Assembly: GCA_037445775.1 (NCBI GenBank)
Contig: JBBIJX010000008.1
Coordinates: 1-46,692 of the forward strand
Length of the DNA: 46,692 nucleotides
Direction: 5' to 3'
DNA from: JBBUX01 sp037445775
GTDB lineage: Bacteria; Actinomycetota; Coriobacteriia; Anaerosomatales; PHET01
Each line of letters begins with the position of its first letter. Within the stretch, counting starts at the first letter, position 1. Under the pieces are notes generated by a model. It was not told the DNA's origin. It saw only the letters and a program-made list of their open reading frames with translations, and made no database searches. A program made the translations under genes and the position numbers. This document shows positions 7,846 to 16,984 of this stretch, one piece after another.

Positions 7846-9105
7846 ATGGGACTCGTGGTGGCGAAGTTCGGCGGGACGTCGGTCGGGACGACCGAGCGCA
7901 TCCGTGCCGTCGCCACCCGTCTCGTGAAGCGCAAGGAGGAGGGAGACGACGTGGTCGCCGTCGTCTCAGCGATGGGTCACGTGACCGACGAGCTGGTCGC
8001 ACTGGCACGCGAGATCGGTCCGGAGCCGCCCGAGCGCGAGATGGACATGCTGCTCTCCACCGGCGAGCAGGTCTCGATCGCGTTGCTCGCCATGGCCATC
8101 CACGCCCAGGGCGCCGAAGCGGTCTCGTTCACAGGGTCGCAGGTGGGAATCGTGACCGACGCCGTGCACAGCAAGGCGAAGATCACGGAGGTCCGTGCGG
8201 ACCGCGTCAAGGAGGCCTTGGCTAACGGCCGGATCGTGATCGTGGCCGGCTTTCAGGGAATGACCGCCGACGGGCAGATCACTACCTTGGGGCGAGGAGG
8301 CTCCGACACCACCGCGGTCGCCGTTGCCGCGGGAATCGGTGCTGACGTGTGCGAGATCTATACCGACGTCGACGGCGTCTACACTGCGGATCCGCGCGTC
8401 GTCGAAGACGCTAGGAAGATCGACAGGATCTCATATGAGGAGATGCTCGAGATGGCGGCGAGTGGCGCGGGCGTGCTGCAGATGCGCAGCGTTGAGTTCG
8501 CGCGCAACCACCACGTCATCATCCACTGCCGCTCCTCCTTCAACGACTTGCCCGGCACCATCATCAAGGAGGCCGACGGAACCATGGAGCAGGCCATCAT
8601 CTCGGGCGTCGTGCACGACACGAGCGAGACCAAGATCACCATTCGGGATGTTCCCGACCACCCGGGCGTAGCTGCAACGGTCTTCGGCAGACTCGCGGAC
8701 GGGCACGTCAACGTCGACATGATCATCCAGAACGTGTCAGAACACGGCACGACAGACATCTCATTCACGACACCCGAGACCGATCTGCCCAAGGCGCGGC
8801 GCATCGTCGAGTCGCTCGTGTGCGACCTGGGCGCTCGCGAGTGTTCGATCGACGACTCGATCGCCAAGGTCTCGCTCGTGGGCGCCGGGATGCGCACACA
8901 CCCCGGTATCGCCGCGCGCATGTTCTCTGCGCTCGCCGACGCCGACGTGAACATCGACCTCATCTCGACGTCGCCCATCCGCATCTCGTGCGTGATCGCC
9001 GGCGGCCAGGTGGAGTCGGCGGTGCGAGCCTTGCATGCGGCCTTCGGTCTGGCGGAAGACTCTGACATCGCTGAGGTCTCGCCGCCATGCGGGGAAGTGA
9101 CATGA
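7846..9105 (+). CDS. lysC: Aspartokinase
   Basis: This phosphorylates L-aspartate to 4-phospho-aspartate, the first step to lysine/diaminopimelate, threonine and methionine. It has 419 residues, the usual length for a monofunctional bacterial aspartokinase. The kinase signature KFGGTSVGT is at residues 6-14, with LGRGGSDTTAVAVAAG further on for nucleotide/aspartate binding. Two ACT domains occupy roughly 265-410 and suggest feedback control by lysine or threonine. ATG 7846 has GGGGAGGG (7833-7840) upstream; longer in-frame starts run into the preceding gene. The stop overlaps the asd start as ATGA, so the two are coupled. A TACACT hexamer at 7779 may be a -10 box. Confidence 0.96.
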   Translation: MGLVVAKFGGTSVGTTERIRAVATRLVKRKEEGDDVVAVVSAMGHVTDELVALAREIGPEPPEREMDMLLSTGEQVSIALLAMAIHAQGAEAVSFTGSQVGIVTDAVHSKAKITEVRADRVKEALANGRIVIVAGFQGMTADGQITTLGRGGSDTTAVAVAAGIGADVCEIYTDVDGVYTADPRVVEDARKIDRISYEEMLEMAASGAGVLQMRSVEFARNHHVIIHCRSSFNDLPGTIIKEADGTMEQAIISGVVHDTSETKITIRDVPDHPGVAATVFGRLADGHVNVDMIIQNVSEHGTTDISFTTPETDLPKARRIVESLVCDLGARECSIDDSIAKVSLVGAGMRTHPGIAARMFSALADADVNIDLISTSPIRISCVIAGGQVESAVRALHAAFGLAEDSDIAEVSPPCGEVT

Positions 9106-10130
9106 GCATGGGATGGGACACGCCTATGCCGGAGAGACCCGTGGTCGCCGTTGCCGGTGCGACCGGCGCCGTGGGCCGCGAGATGCTCAAGGTGCTCGCG
9201 CAGCGTGAGTTTCCGACCGCGCGCGTCATCGCTCTCGCTTCGGCGCGCTCGGCCGGCAAGCGCGTTCCGTTCGGAAGCGGAGAACTCGTCGTCGAGGAGA
9301 TGACTGCGGCAAGCTTCGAGGGTGTCGACATAGCGCTTTTCAGCGCCGGTGCCGGCGTGAGCCGCGCGTTTCGGGACACTGTGGTGGGTGCGGGCGCTGT
9401 CATGATCGACAACTCTTCGGCGTTTCGCATGGATGACGACGTCCCGCTCGTGGTACCCGAGGTGAATCCCGGAGACGTGGGGCGGCATGCGGGCGTGATC
9501 GCGAATCCGAACTGCTCGACGATACAGATGGTAGTCGCCCTCAAGCCGCTCGACGAGATCGCGTCCATCCGGCGAGTGGTGGTGGCGACCTACCAGGCCG
9601 CGTCGGGTGCCGGTCAAGCGGCGATGGACGAGCTGTACAGTCAAACGGGTGACCTGCTTCGCGGGCAGGAGATCCGTATCGAGCAGTTCGCTCACCGCAT
9701 CGCGTTCAACTGCATCCCGCACATCGACGTGTTTCTTGAAGATGGCTCCACCAAAGAGGAGTGGAAGATGGTCTTCGAGACCAAGAAGATCATGGGGAGG
9801 CCTGACATAGACGTGGTCGCGACTTGCGTTCGGGTTCCCGTGCTTCGCTGCCACTCCGAGGCCATTCACATCGAGTTCTGCGCGCCAATCACCTGCGAAC
9901 AGGCGCGCGATGCACTCTCTTCCTCGCCGGGAGTGACTGTGCTCGATGATCCCGACGGTGCTGGCTATCCGATGCCGGCGATGCTCGAGGGCACAGACGA
10001 CATCTATGTCGGTCGTCTGCGCGAGGACTCGACGGTGCCCCACGGACTCGCGATGTGGGTCGTCGCGGATCAGCTTCGCAAAGGAGCGGCCCTTAACGCC
10101 GTGCAGATCGCCGAACTTCTCGTCAAGTGA
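9102..10130 (+). CDS. asd: Aspartate-semialdehyde dehydrogenase
   Basis: This reduces aspartyl phosphate to aspartate 4-semialdehyde with NADPH, the second step of the aspartate pathway. It has 342 residues, normal length. VVAVAGATGAVGREML is the N-terminal NADP-binding loop, and the catalytic cysteine lies in NPNCSTIQM (about C138). GVTVLDDPD and YVGRLRED are typical of the C-terminal part. The start ATG at 9102 overlaps the lysC stop by 4 bp, with GGGGAAG at 9091-9097. A GTG at 9087 in frame would extend into lysC and is less likely. Confidence 0.96.
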   Translation: MSMGWDTPMPERPVVAVAGATGAVGREMLKVLAQREFPTARVIALASARSAGKRVPFGSGELVVEEMTAASFEGVDIALFSAGAGVSRAFRDTVVGAGAVMIDNSSAFRMDDDVPLVVPEVNPGDVGRHAGVIANPNCSTIQMVVALKPLDEIASIRRVVVATYQAASGAGQAAMDELYSQTGDLLRGQEIRIEQFAHRIAFNCIPHIDVFLEDGSTKEEWKMVFETKKIMGRPDIDVVATCVRVPVLRCHSEAIHIEFCAPITCEQARDALSSSPGVTVLDDPDGAGYPMPAMLEGTDDIYVGRLREDSTVPHGLAMWVVADQLRKGAALNAVQIAELLVK

Positions 10131-10158
10131 GCCCGGCCACCGAGGCAAGGAGACATGC

Positions 10159-10842
10159 ATGAGTGACATACCCAGGATCCTCGTCGTCGAGGACGATGCG
10201 ACGATCGGGCGTTTCGTCGAACTCGAGTTGTCGCACGCGGGCTTCGACGTCCGCAAGGTGGCCGACGGAGACACCGCACTTGATGCGGTGGCCGAGTTCC
10301 GGCCGGACGTGATCGTGCTCGATCTGATGCTGCCCGGTATGGATGGCCTCGAGGTGGCCCGTGCGCTCCGAGGCCGCGGGGACGCGCAACCGATCCTGAT
10401 GCTGACAGCGCGTTCTGAGACGCAAGATGTAGTGACGGGATTCGACGCGGGTGCGGACGACTACCTGCGAAAGCCTTTCGAGATCCCCGAACTGCTGTCG
10501 CGCATCGGTGCGCTGCTCAAGCGCGTCGAGCAGGACCGGCCCGCGCCCCAGCTCAGGGTGGGCGACATAGAGATCGACCCCTCTTCTCGCAGCGTTACCG
10601 TCGCCGGAGAGCCGGTGAACTTCACGGCGAAAGAGTACGACCTGCTCGAGTTCTTCGTGCTCAATGCCGGGCGAGTCATCAGCAGGGATGAGATTCTTGA
10701 GAGGGTCTGGGGTGGACAGCGCTCGACTGACAGCAACGTGATCGAGGTCTTCGTCTGCCACTTGCGCAACAAGATCGGAGACGAAGGGAACCAGACCATC
10801 CGTACGATACGCGGGGTCGGGTACTTCTTCTCGAGGACCTAG
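10159..10842 (+). CDS. OmpR/PhoB-family response regulator
   Basis: This 227-residue DNA-binding response regulator has an N-terminal receiver domain with the acidic pair ED near 10-12, phospho-acceptor Asp about residue 55 (VLDLMLPGMDG), and the lysine in LRKPFE. The C-terminal winged helix (about 130-225) is of the OmpR type (FTAKEYDLLEFF, VISRDEILERVWG, NKIG..TIRGVGYFF). ATG 10159 has AAGGAG at 10147-10152. The partner histidine kinase starts at the next base after the stop. Target genes are unknown. Confidence 0.95.
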   Translation: MSDIPRILVVEDDATIGRFVELELSHAGFDVRKVADGDTALDAVAEFRPDVIVLDLMLPGMDGLEVARALRGRGDAQPILMLTARSETQDVVTGFDAGADDYLRKPFEIPELLSRIGALLKRVEQDRPAPQLRVGDIEIDPSSRSVTVAGEPVNFTAKEYDLLEFFVLNAGRVISRDEILERVWGGQRSTDSNVIEVFVCHLRNKIGDEGNQTIRTIRGVGYFFSRT

Positions 10843-12327
10843 ATGCGCTCGTGGTCCCTCAGGGGATGGCTGCTTCTCATCTCCTTATCCTTCGCGCTGC
10901 TCGTCGCGGGCGGCGTCGCCTTGACCACGTACGTCATCGTCTTCGACGGCATGCAGATCGTAGTCTATGAAGCCACCGAGCGCGTCGCTCAAAGTGCGGA
11001 GAGCGTCGTGCAGGAGTCGGCTGCCGGTGCTTGGGAACGGAACGCCGGATCGGGCTATCCGTATCCGGAGGCGGTACGCGCGGCGCGCGCCGACCTAGTA
11101 CGCCGACTGTCGGACACACTGCGCAGCGGCGCATTGGAGCGCACGCACTACGCGCTCTACGACGAGAATCTCCGTCCTCTCTGGGCGTCGGATCCAGAGG
11201 CGCGGCAGCTCGACGCCGGTGTCCAGCGGCAACAAGCGCGCGACAACGTGCAGATCACGCGCTCGTTTGAGACGCGCGGCAACTTGATGCGCGGCCTGGT
11301 GCGAGACGCACGTCTTGGCGTGGCGTCAATCCATGTGCCGGTATCGCTACCGGGGGGCGCTACCGGGGTGCTCGACGTCGTCTACCATCCAGAGACAGAA
11401 GAGCGCATGATCGACGCCATCCGCTTGCCGATGACCGTCCTCGCGCTGACCACGATGCTAGTGATGATCGTCTTGGTGCAGACGTCGATGGGATGGGTCC
11501 TTACGCTCGTGAACGACCTGCGCAAGGCTGCGGACTCGATCGATGCGGGCAGGCTCGATGAACGGCTGCCCGCGATGGGTGACAACGAAATCGGTGAGTT
11601 GGCGCGCTCCATCAACCGGCTCATCGAGCGACTTGGCAGGCGCGCCGAAGCGCAGGCGCGCTTCGTGGGGGACGCGTCGCATGAGCTCGCTACCCCGGTC
11701 GCGGGCATACGTGGCTATACGAACATCCTGCGCGCGTGGGGCGCTGACGACCCCAAGGTACGCGACGAATCGATCGATGCCATCGACCGCGAGTCGCGCA
11801 GAATGGCGCGCCTCACGAGTGACCTGCTCAATCTGTTGCACGCCGACCAGGGGCTTCGGCTGAAGTCAGAGCGCTTCGACCTCAATGCTGTAGTGCGCGA
11901 TCGTCTCGCGGCGACTGCGAGCGTCCATATCGAGCGAGACATCGAATTTGTCGGTCCGGGCGAGGAGTCGCTCTTCATGGTTGGAGATTCTGATCGGCTG
12001 GAGGATGTCGTGTCGATACTCCTCGACAACGCCGGCAAATACACGCCGGTAGGCGGCGTCGTCACGGTGCAGACGGTGCGCAGGAAGGACGACCTCGTCA
12101 TCACGGTGCGCGACACTGGAGTCGGGATCGGACCGGAGGAGCTTCCGCACGTGTTCGACCGGTTCTTCCGCAGCGAGCGAGCCCGTGCCGAGGGCGAGGG
12201 CGGCTTCGGCCTGGGTCTGGCGATCGCCAAGTCAATCGTTGACAACATGGGCGGGGAGATCGGTGTCACGAGCACGGTCGGCGTGGGTACGACCTTTGAG
12301 GTGGTCGTGCCGCGCGGCAGGCCCTGA
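10843..12327 (+). CDS. Membrane sensor histidine kinase, partner of the upstream regulator
   Basis: This 494-residue sensor kinase has TM1 near residues 8-30, an external domain of about 160 residues, TM2 near 190-215, HAMP (about 215-268), a HisKA domain with the H box SHELATPVAGIRGY (phospho-His about residue 280), and HATPase_c with N box (LLDNAGKYTPVGG), G1 (DTGVGIG) and G2 (GFGLGLAIAKSI) boxes. The ATG immediately follows the regulator stop, so the two are co-translated. The external domain shows no recognised ligand fold. The H box reads HELATP instead of the common HELRTP, which is tolerated in the family. Confidence 0.95.
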   Translation: MRSWSLRGWLLLISLSFALLVAGGVALTTYVIVFDGMQIVVYEATERVAQSAESVVQESAAGAWERNAGSGYPYPEAVRAARADLVRRLSDTLRSGALERTHYALYDENLRPLWASDPEARQLDAGVQRQQARDNVQITRSFETRGNLMRGLVRDARLGVASIHVPVSLPGGATGVLDVVYHPETEERMIDAIRLPMTVLALTTMLVMIVLVQTSMGWVLTLVNDLRKAADSIDAGRLDERLPAMGDNEIGELARSINRLIERLGRRAEAQARFVGDASHELATPVAGIRGYTNILRAWGADDPKVRDESIDAIDRESRRMARLTSDLLNLLHADQGLRLKSERFDLNAVVRDRLAATASVHIERDIEFVGPGEESLFMVGDSDRLEDVVSILLDNAGKYTPVGGVVTVQTVRRKDDLVITVRDTGVGIGPEELPHVFDRFFRSERARAEGEGGFGLGLAIAKSIVDNMGGEIGVTSTVGVGTTFEVVVPRGRP

Positions 12328-12382
12328 TGTCGCTCTCAAGCCTGATGCGCAACGCGACGATACTCTCCACGAGGGTGTGTCA

Positions 12383-14488
12383 ATGTCGTCGAAGGTGGGC
12401 GCATCGGTGGCGGTTCATGAGCGGGACATAGCGCGCAACGCATTCGCTTCCCCCGAGTGGCGTACTGCCGCTGATGCGCTGCTGCAGGCCGCGGGCGTCA
12501 GCGTCGCGGTCGTCGACTTCGCGACCGGCGAATCGTACTCATCGGTGGCGATGTCGTGCGGCGCGTGCCACGTCGGCTCAACCAACAGGGAGGCCGGTCT
12601 GCTGGGGTGCTTCGACAGCTATCCCGCGCCGGAGAGCAGTACGGGACGCATGGTGTGCCGCTCAGGCCTCGCCACACTCTACAAGCCGGTTCGCCGTGAC
12701 GGGCGAATCGTAGCGCACGTCATCATCGGCGGGTTCGTTACATCAACGCGCGAGCGGCGTGGGCTTTACGAGGCGATGCTGACGCGGAGTGGCAATCAGG
12801 ACGCGGCGCGCAAGGCTGTCAAGACGCTGCCCGTCATCGCGCGCCGGCAGGCAGACGCCTACCTGCAGATGGTCCTCGCGTCCGCCCAGACGATCTTTGA
12901 CGCTACGGCGGAACGCACTGCCGCTGCGGAGCGAATCGAGGAACTCAGGCTCTTCGTGACCGCGGGCCACCAGGTCGTGTCGACTGAGCGGCTCGATGCC
13001 GGTGCCCTCGCTGCTATCGCGGACGAGGCGGTCGCTCTGATCGGCGGGGAGGCGGGTGCCGTCCTGCGGCCGCACGGCTCGAGCCTCGAGGTCGTCGCGG
13101 TCACTGAAGGGTGGCGCGGGGCGGTCGGGGCGTTGGTGCCGCGAACCTCAACGGCGTCGGGCAGAGCGGTCGAGACCCGTCGCACCGTCGTGGCGCCCGG
13201 CCAGGGTGGATCCTCGACCCTCGCGATGCCCCTCGTGCTGTCCCACCGCGTCTTAGGCGTTCTTGAGGTCCGGTTGCCTTCATCGGCCCTGCCGCTTCCG
13301 CAGGACCGCGTGGCCCGTTTGGGCAGGTTCGGCCAGTTCATGGCTATCGCAGTCGAGCGTGAGGACGAGCGGGCGGCCGTAGAGCGGGCGATGGCGGGAT
13401 ATGCGCAGCTCAACGAGCTCGCCACCGCGCTCGGCGGCAGGAGCGACGTCAACAGTGTCGCCGAACTCATCACGAGCGTCATCGACAAGTCGTTCACGTT
13501 CGAGCTGGCCGGTCTGGTCTTGACAGGCTGGGGGCGCGATCGCGCCGACGTCGTCGTACGCGGCGCCGTCGCAGCAACGGCCCCTGACACAGTGCTCGGA
13601 ATCGTCTCAGGGCGCGAAGCGGAACACGATCCCTACGAGGAGATGCGCTTCGTTACCCATCAGGGGGCGCTCGAGGAGATCGATGAGCCGCAGGACTGGT
13701 CGGTAGCTATCTCCGAACTCCGCTACGGCGATCTTGACGTGGGCTACCTCTTCCTGGCCCGCTCCGACGGAATACACTACGGCGCGCAGGACCACGCCCT
13801 GCTCGAAGGCATATCGGCGCATGCCAGTGCCGCGTTCGGCAGGTCGGCGCTGTTCTCCCGAATCCGCGACGAGTACGCAAAGACGATCGCGGCGCTGTCC
13901 GCGACCCTCGACTACGGCGAGCGCACAGTCGCGGGCCACGCCGGTCGCGTGATGGAGTACGCGATGGCTGTCGGAGCCAGCATGGGTCTCGGGGTCGAGG
14001 CGGTCGAGCACCTGCGCTTCGCGGGACTGCTTCACGATGTGGGCAAGGGCGGGGTGCCTGAGGAGATCCTGCTCAAGCCGACGTGCCTGACTCCGGAGGA
14101 GTTCGAGCGCGCCAAGGCGCACGTCGAGATCGGCGCCGAGATCGTTGACCAGATCGACTTCCTGAAGGCGCTGACGCCCATCATCCTGCACCATCACGAG
14201 CGCTGGGACGGCACCGGCTATCCGCATGGGCTCAAGGGCGAGGAGATTCCGCTGCTCGCCCGCATCCTGTGCGTCGCGGACTCCTTCGACGCGATGACGA
14301 CACAGCGCTCGTACGCCAAGAAGCTCACGCTCAAGAAGGCCCGCGACGAGATCACGCGCGCGTCAGGCACGCAGTTCGACCCTCGCGTCGTCGAGGCACT
14401 GCTTGGAGTTCTCGACCGTATGGCCGTCGCCGGAGGGACGGGGCTGCTCGCGGATGTCGGGTACGAACGGCCCGACCTGCTCGCGTAG
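12383..14488 (+). CDS. PocR-GAF-HD-GYP c-di-GMP phosphodiesterase candidate
   Basis: This soluble protein has about 701 residues. An N-terminal PocR-like sensory domain (about 15-150) has clustered cysteines (SCGACHVG, LGCFDS, MVCRSG). One or two GAF-like regions lie at about 190-480, and an HD-GYP domain at about 490-680. Catalytic residues are intact: LHDVGKGGVP (HD near 550) and HHERWDGTGYPHGLKGEEIP. The start ATG 12383 has GAGGG at 12371-12375; longer frames enter the kinase gene. It probably belongs with the two-component pair, 55 bp upstream. PocR domains are known from regulators of propanediol/hydrocarbon metabolism; here the cysteines could also bind a metal or cluster. The input signal is unknown. 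Confidence 0.88.
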   Translation: MSSKVGASVAVHERDIARNAFASPEWRTAADALLQAAGVSVAVVDFATGESYSSVAMSCGACHVGSTNREAGLLGCFDSYPAPESSTGRMVCRSGLATLYKPVRRDGRIVAHVIIGGFVTSTRERRGLYEAMLTRSGNQDAARKAVKTLPVIARRQADAYLQMVLASAQTIFDATAERTAAAERIEELRLFVTAGHQVVSTERLDAGALAAIADEAVALIGGEAGAVLRPHGSSLEVVAVTEGWRGAVGALVPRTSTASGRAVETRRTVVAPGQGGSSTLAMPLVLSHRVLGVLEVRLPSSALPLPQDRVARLGRFGQFMAIAVEREDERAAVERAMAGYAQLNELATALGGRSDVNSVAELITSVIDKSFTFELAGLVLTGWGRDRADVVVRGAVAATAPDTVLGIVSGREAEHDPYEEMRFVTHQGALEEIDEPQDWSVAISELRYGDLDVGYLFLARSDGIHYGAQDHALLEGISAHASAAFGRSALFSRIRDEYAKTIAALSATLDYGERTVAGHAGRVMEYAMAVGASMGLGVEAVEHLRFAGLLHDVGKGGVPEEILLKPTCLTPEEFERAKAHVEIGAEIVDQIDFLKALTPIILHHHERWDGTGYPHGLKGEEIPLLARILCVADSFDAMTTQRSYAKKLTLKKARDEITRASGTQFDPRVVEALLGVLDRMAVAGGTGLLADVGYERPDLLA

Positions 14489-14565
14489 CGCACCGCTCTG
14501 CTCGCTGCTATCATCCGCGAAACGCGCACGCCCGTCTTCGTGCGCCCGGGAGCGAGGGGATGGTC

Positions 14566-15129
14566 GTGAGCCGAACGCGGTTCATTGCGCAGGCGGGCAT
14601 CATCGCGGCAATCCACGCGGTACTGACCGTTCTCACCATGCAGGTGATGCAGACGCTCTCGTGGGGCCCGGTCCAGCTCAGGATCAGTGAGGCGTTCACC
14701 GTGATCGCGTTCTTCACACCGGCCGCGATACCGGGACTTGCACTGGGCACCGCTCTTGCGAACCTGTTCAATCTGCCGGCGCTGGGGCCGCTCGCCCTGC
14801 TCGACGTCGTGTTCGGCTCACTCGCGACCGCCGCAGGCGCAGCGTGGACGTGGCGTTTCCGGCGACGCGAAGCGTGCGGACTTCTGGGCCCGGTGGTCGC
14901 CAACGCGCTCATCGTGTCCGCGTATCTCCCGATTCTGGTCAAAGGATTGGGGCTCTACCAAGTGCCGCTCCTGGGTATCGACTTGGAAGGCATGTGGCTT
15001 CCGATGTATCTTTTCGGTGTAGCCGCGGTCGGCATCGGGGAGGCTGTCGTCGTCTTCGGGCTTGGGTGGCCGCTGCTTGTCGCCCTGCGCCGCTTGGGAT
15101 TCCAGGCGATGGCGGGGCCGGAGGCGTGA
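14566..15129 (+). CDS. QueT-family transporter, putative S-component
   Basis: This hydrophobic protein of about 187 residues has five or six membrane helices. It resembles the QueT/DUF988 family, putative substrate-binding components of ECF transporters for queuosine precursors. Family-like segments are GPVQLRISEAF and the following FFTPAAIPGLALG, then ANLFNLPALGPLALLDVVFG. GTG at 14566 is preferred because GAGGGG at 14554-14559 sits 6 bases upstream; ATG at 14560 would abut the ribosome site. TATCAT at 14509-14514 may be a -10 element. No preQ1-type riboswitch was recognised. The stop overlaps the GTG of the next gene. No ATPase partner is nearby, so a shared ECF module would be needed. Confidence 0.78.
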   Translation: MSRTRFIAQAGIIAAIHAVLTVLTMQVMQTLSWGPVQLRISEAFTVIAFFTPAAIPGLALGTALANLFNLPALGPLALLDVVFGSLATAAGAAWTWRFRRREACGLLGPVVANALIVSAYLPILVKGLGLYQVPLLGIDLEGMWLPMYLFGVAAVGIGEAVVVFGLGWPLLVALRRLGFQAMAGPEA

Positions 15130-16946
15130 GCTTGGGGGAGCGCGTGGTAGAGGCCGCACGAAGCATGCCGGAGGTGAATTTCGCTGCGCCCTCCGGATCC
15201 CTCATCAGCTCGAATCCACAGCGCTGTCGCGAGTGCTGGGGGTGTATGCGGCACTGTCCGGCCCGCGCCCTGCGAATGGTGGACGGGCGCACCGAGGTCA
15301 TCGATGAGCGGTGCGTGAGGTGCGGCGTCTGCGTGACAGAGTGCGGTGCGGGAGTGTACGAGGTGCGCGACGACCTTGGCCGCGTGCGCGAACTCCTCGC
15401 CTCGGAGCTCCCAGTTGTGGCCGTCCTCGCTAGCGAGTACATCGCCGCCCTTCATCCGCTGCCCGCTGTCGATGTCGAGCGACGGCTCGAGGCGATCGGC
15501 TTTGCCGGTGTGGAGACCACCGTCATCGGCGAGGAGCTCGTGGCGGCGGCGCACGATCAGGTAAGCCCGCGCGACAGCGCCGCGATGTGGCCGCGTATCC
15601 GCTCAACGTGCCCGGTGTGCGTGGACTGGGTGCGCAAGTTCTATCCACAGCTCGCTGAGATGCTCGTTCCGCTCGTGCCGCCCTACATCGCCCAAGCCCG
15701 CCTCGTACGGCATGTCTACGACCACGATGTCGCCATTGTCTACGTCTCGCCGTGCTGGGCGCGCAAGGACGAGGTCTATCGGCCAGAGCTGCTCGGTGAC
15801 GTCGACGTGGCGATCGGCTTCGACGAACTCAAGCGCTTGTTGGCGGAGGTGCCGGACGTTCGCTCACAATCCCCACACCTGCGGCGCCCGCGCGCACTCA
15901 AGCAGCTGTCGGCTACGGACGGGTTTCCCCGTCGGCTGCTGACCGAGAGCAGCCGTACCGACCGCGATGTGGTGGTGGTTCGCGGGCTCGCGGAGCTCGA
16001 CGTCTTGCTCGGAGGCATCGTTCGGGGGGAGGCGTGCCCGGCGGTGGTCGATATGCTGAACTGCGAAGGATGCATCGACGGTCCGTGTGTCAATCCTGAG
16101 CTCTCGGTGTTCGCGAAACGCAACATCGACATCCGTGAGCGTGAGCGTGAGGCGCCCCCAGCGGTCGACTCCCGCACGCTGCTCTCTGCGTTGCCATCGG
16201 TGCCGCTCCAGCGGTCGTTCCGCCCCGAGCCCACCGTGTTCCGTGAGCCCGCAGACGAGGAGATAGACCTCGTCTTGCAGGCCGGTGAGTTCGCGAACCG
16301 AAACGAGACCGTCGACTGTGGAACGTGCGGCTACGACACGTGTGTCGAGCATGCTGCGGCGATCTGCTTGGGCAACTCGACGTGGGAGATGTGCTTTCCG
16401 CTGGCCAAGAAGCGACTCGAGCGCGAGCGCGATCGTTTCGCTCGCCAGGCGGTCACCGACGAGCTCACGGGGCTCCACAACAGGCGTGCCTTCGAAGACC
16501 GGCTGGGTGAAGAGGTCGCGCGCGCATCCCGATACGGAGTGCCCCTCTCCCTCGTGATGCTCGACCTCGACGGCTTCAAGGAGATCAATGACGGGTGCGG
16601 ACACGCGGCTGGCGACGCGCTGCTGCGCGGCGTCGGCGTGTTGCTCAAGGCCGAGCTGCGCCTTACCGATCTCGCGGTCCGCTACGGCGGCGACGAGTTC
16701 GCGCTGATCCTGCCCAATACGCCGAAGACTGACGGGTGGGCCGTTGCGGAGAAGGTGCGCGCGTCACTGAGGGCGCTCGTCGTCGATGCGGGGAACGGCA
16801 CGCGGGTGGGTATCACCGTCTCGATCGGCGTAGCCGCGTTCGGAGACGAGGCTTCCGATGCCGAGGCGCTGCTGGAGGCCGCAGACGCGGCACTCTACCG
16901 TGCGAAGCGGGCGGGTCGCGATCGCGTCGAGCTCGCGGCCGGGTAG
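15126..16946 (+). CDS. [FeFe]-hydrogenase-like iron-sulfur sensor fused to GGDEF diguanylate cyclase
   Basis: This predicted cytoplasmic protein of about 606 residues makes c-di-GMP under control of an iron-sulfur sensor. Domains in order: a 2[4Fe-4S] ferredoxin (CRECWGCMRHCP near 34, CVRCGVCVTEC near 63); an [FeFe]-hydrogenase large-subunit-like domain with STCPVCVDW (C about 162), SPCWARKDE (C about 210) and LNCEGCIDGPC (C about 313, 316, 321), the places of the H-cluster motifs TSCxP, PCxxK and CPGGC; a 4Fe-4S domain (CGTCGYDTC near 398, then C and MC); and GGDEF (about 440-606). The RYGGDEF active site is intact, with an RLTD inhibitory I-site five residues before it. The GTG start overlaps the previous stop; internal ATG 15165 is possible but would cut only N-terminal residues. 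Confidence 0.87.
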   Translation: MSLGERVVEAARSMPEVNFAAPSGSLISSNPQRCRECWGCMRHCPARALRMVDGRTEVIDERCVRCGVCVTECGAGVYEVRDDLGRVRELLASELPVVAVLASEYIAALHPLPAVDVERRLEAIGFAGVETTVIGEELVAAAHDQVSPRDSAAMWPRIRSTCPVCVDWVRKFYPQLAEMLVPLVPPYIAQARLVRHVYDHDVAIVYVSPCWARKDEVYRPELLGDVDVAIGFDELKRLLAEVPDVRSQSPHLRRPRALKQLSATDGFPRRLLTESSRTDRDVVVVRGLAELDVLLGGIVRGEACPAVVDMLNCEGCIDGPCVNPELSVFAKRNIDIREREREAPPAVDSRTLLSALPSVPLQRSFRPEPTVFREPADEEIDLVLQAGEFANRNETVDCGTCGYDTCVEHAAAICLGNSTWEMCFPLAKKRLERERDRFARQAVTDELTGLHNRRAFEDRLGEEVARASRYGVPLSLVMLDLDGFKEINDGCGHAAGDALLRGVGVLLKAELRLTDLAVRYGGDEFALILPNTPKTDGWAVAEKVRASLRALVVDAGNGTRVGITVSIGVAAFGDEASDAEALLEAADAALYRAKRAGRDRVELAAG

Positions 16947-16984
16947 ACACGATCGCGGACGAGCGTGCGCGCCGGAAGCACGAG

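Noticed and set aside
8379..10274. 631-codon reverse frame opposite lysC and asd
   Set aside because: It lies entirely over two well-identified enzymes and its translation has no recognisable domains.
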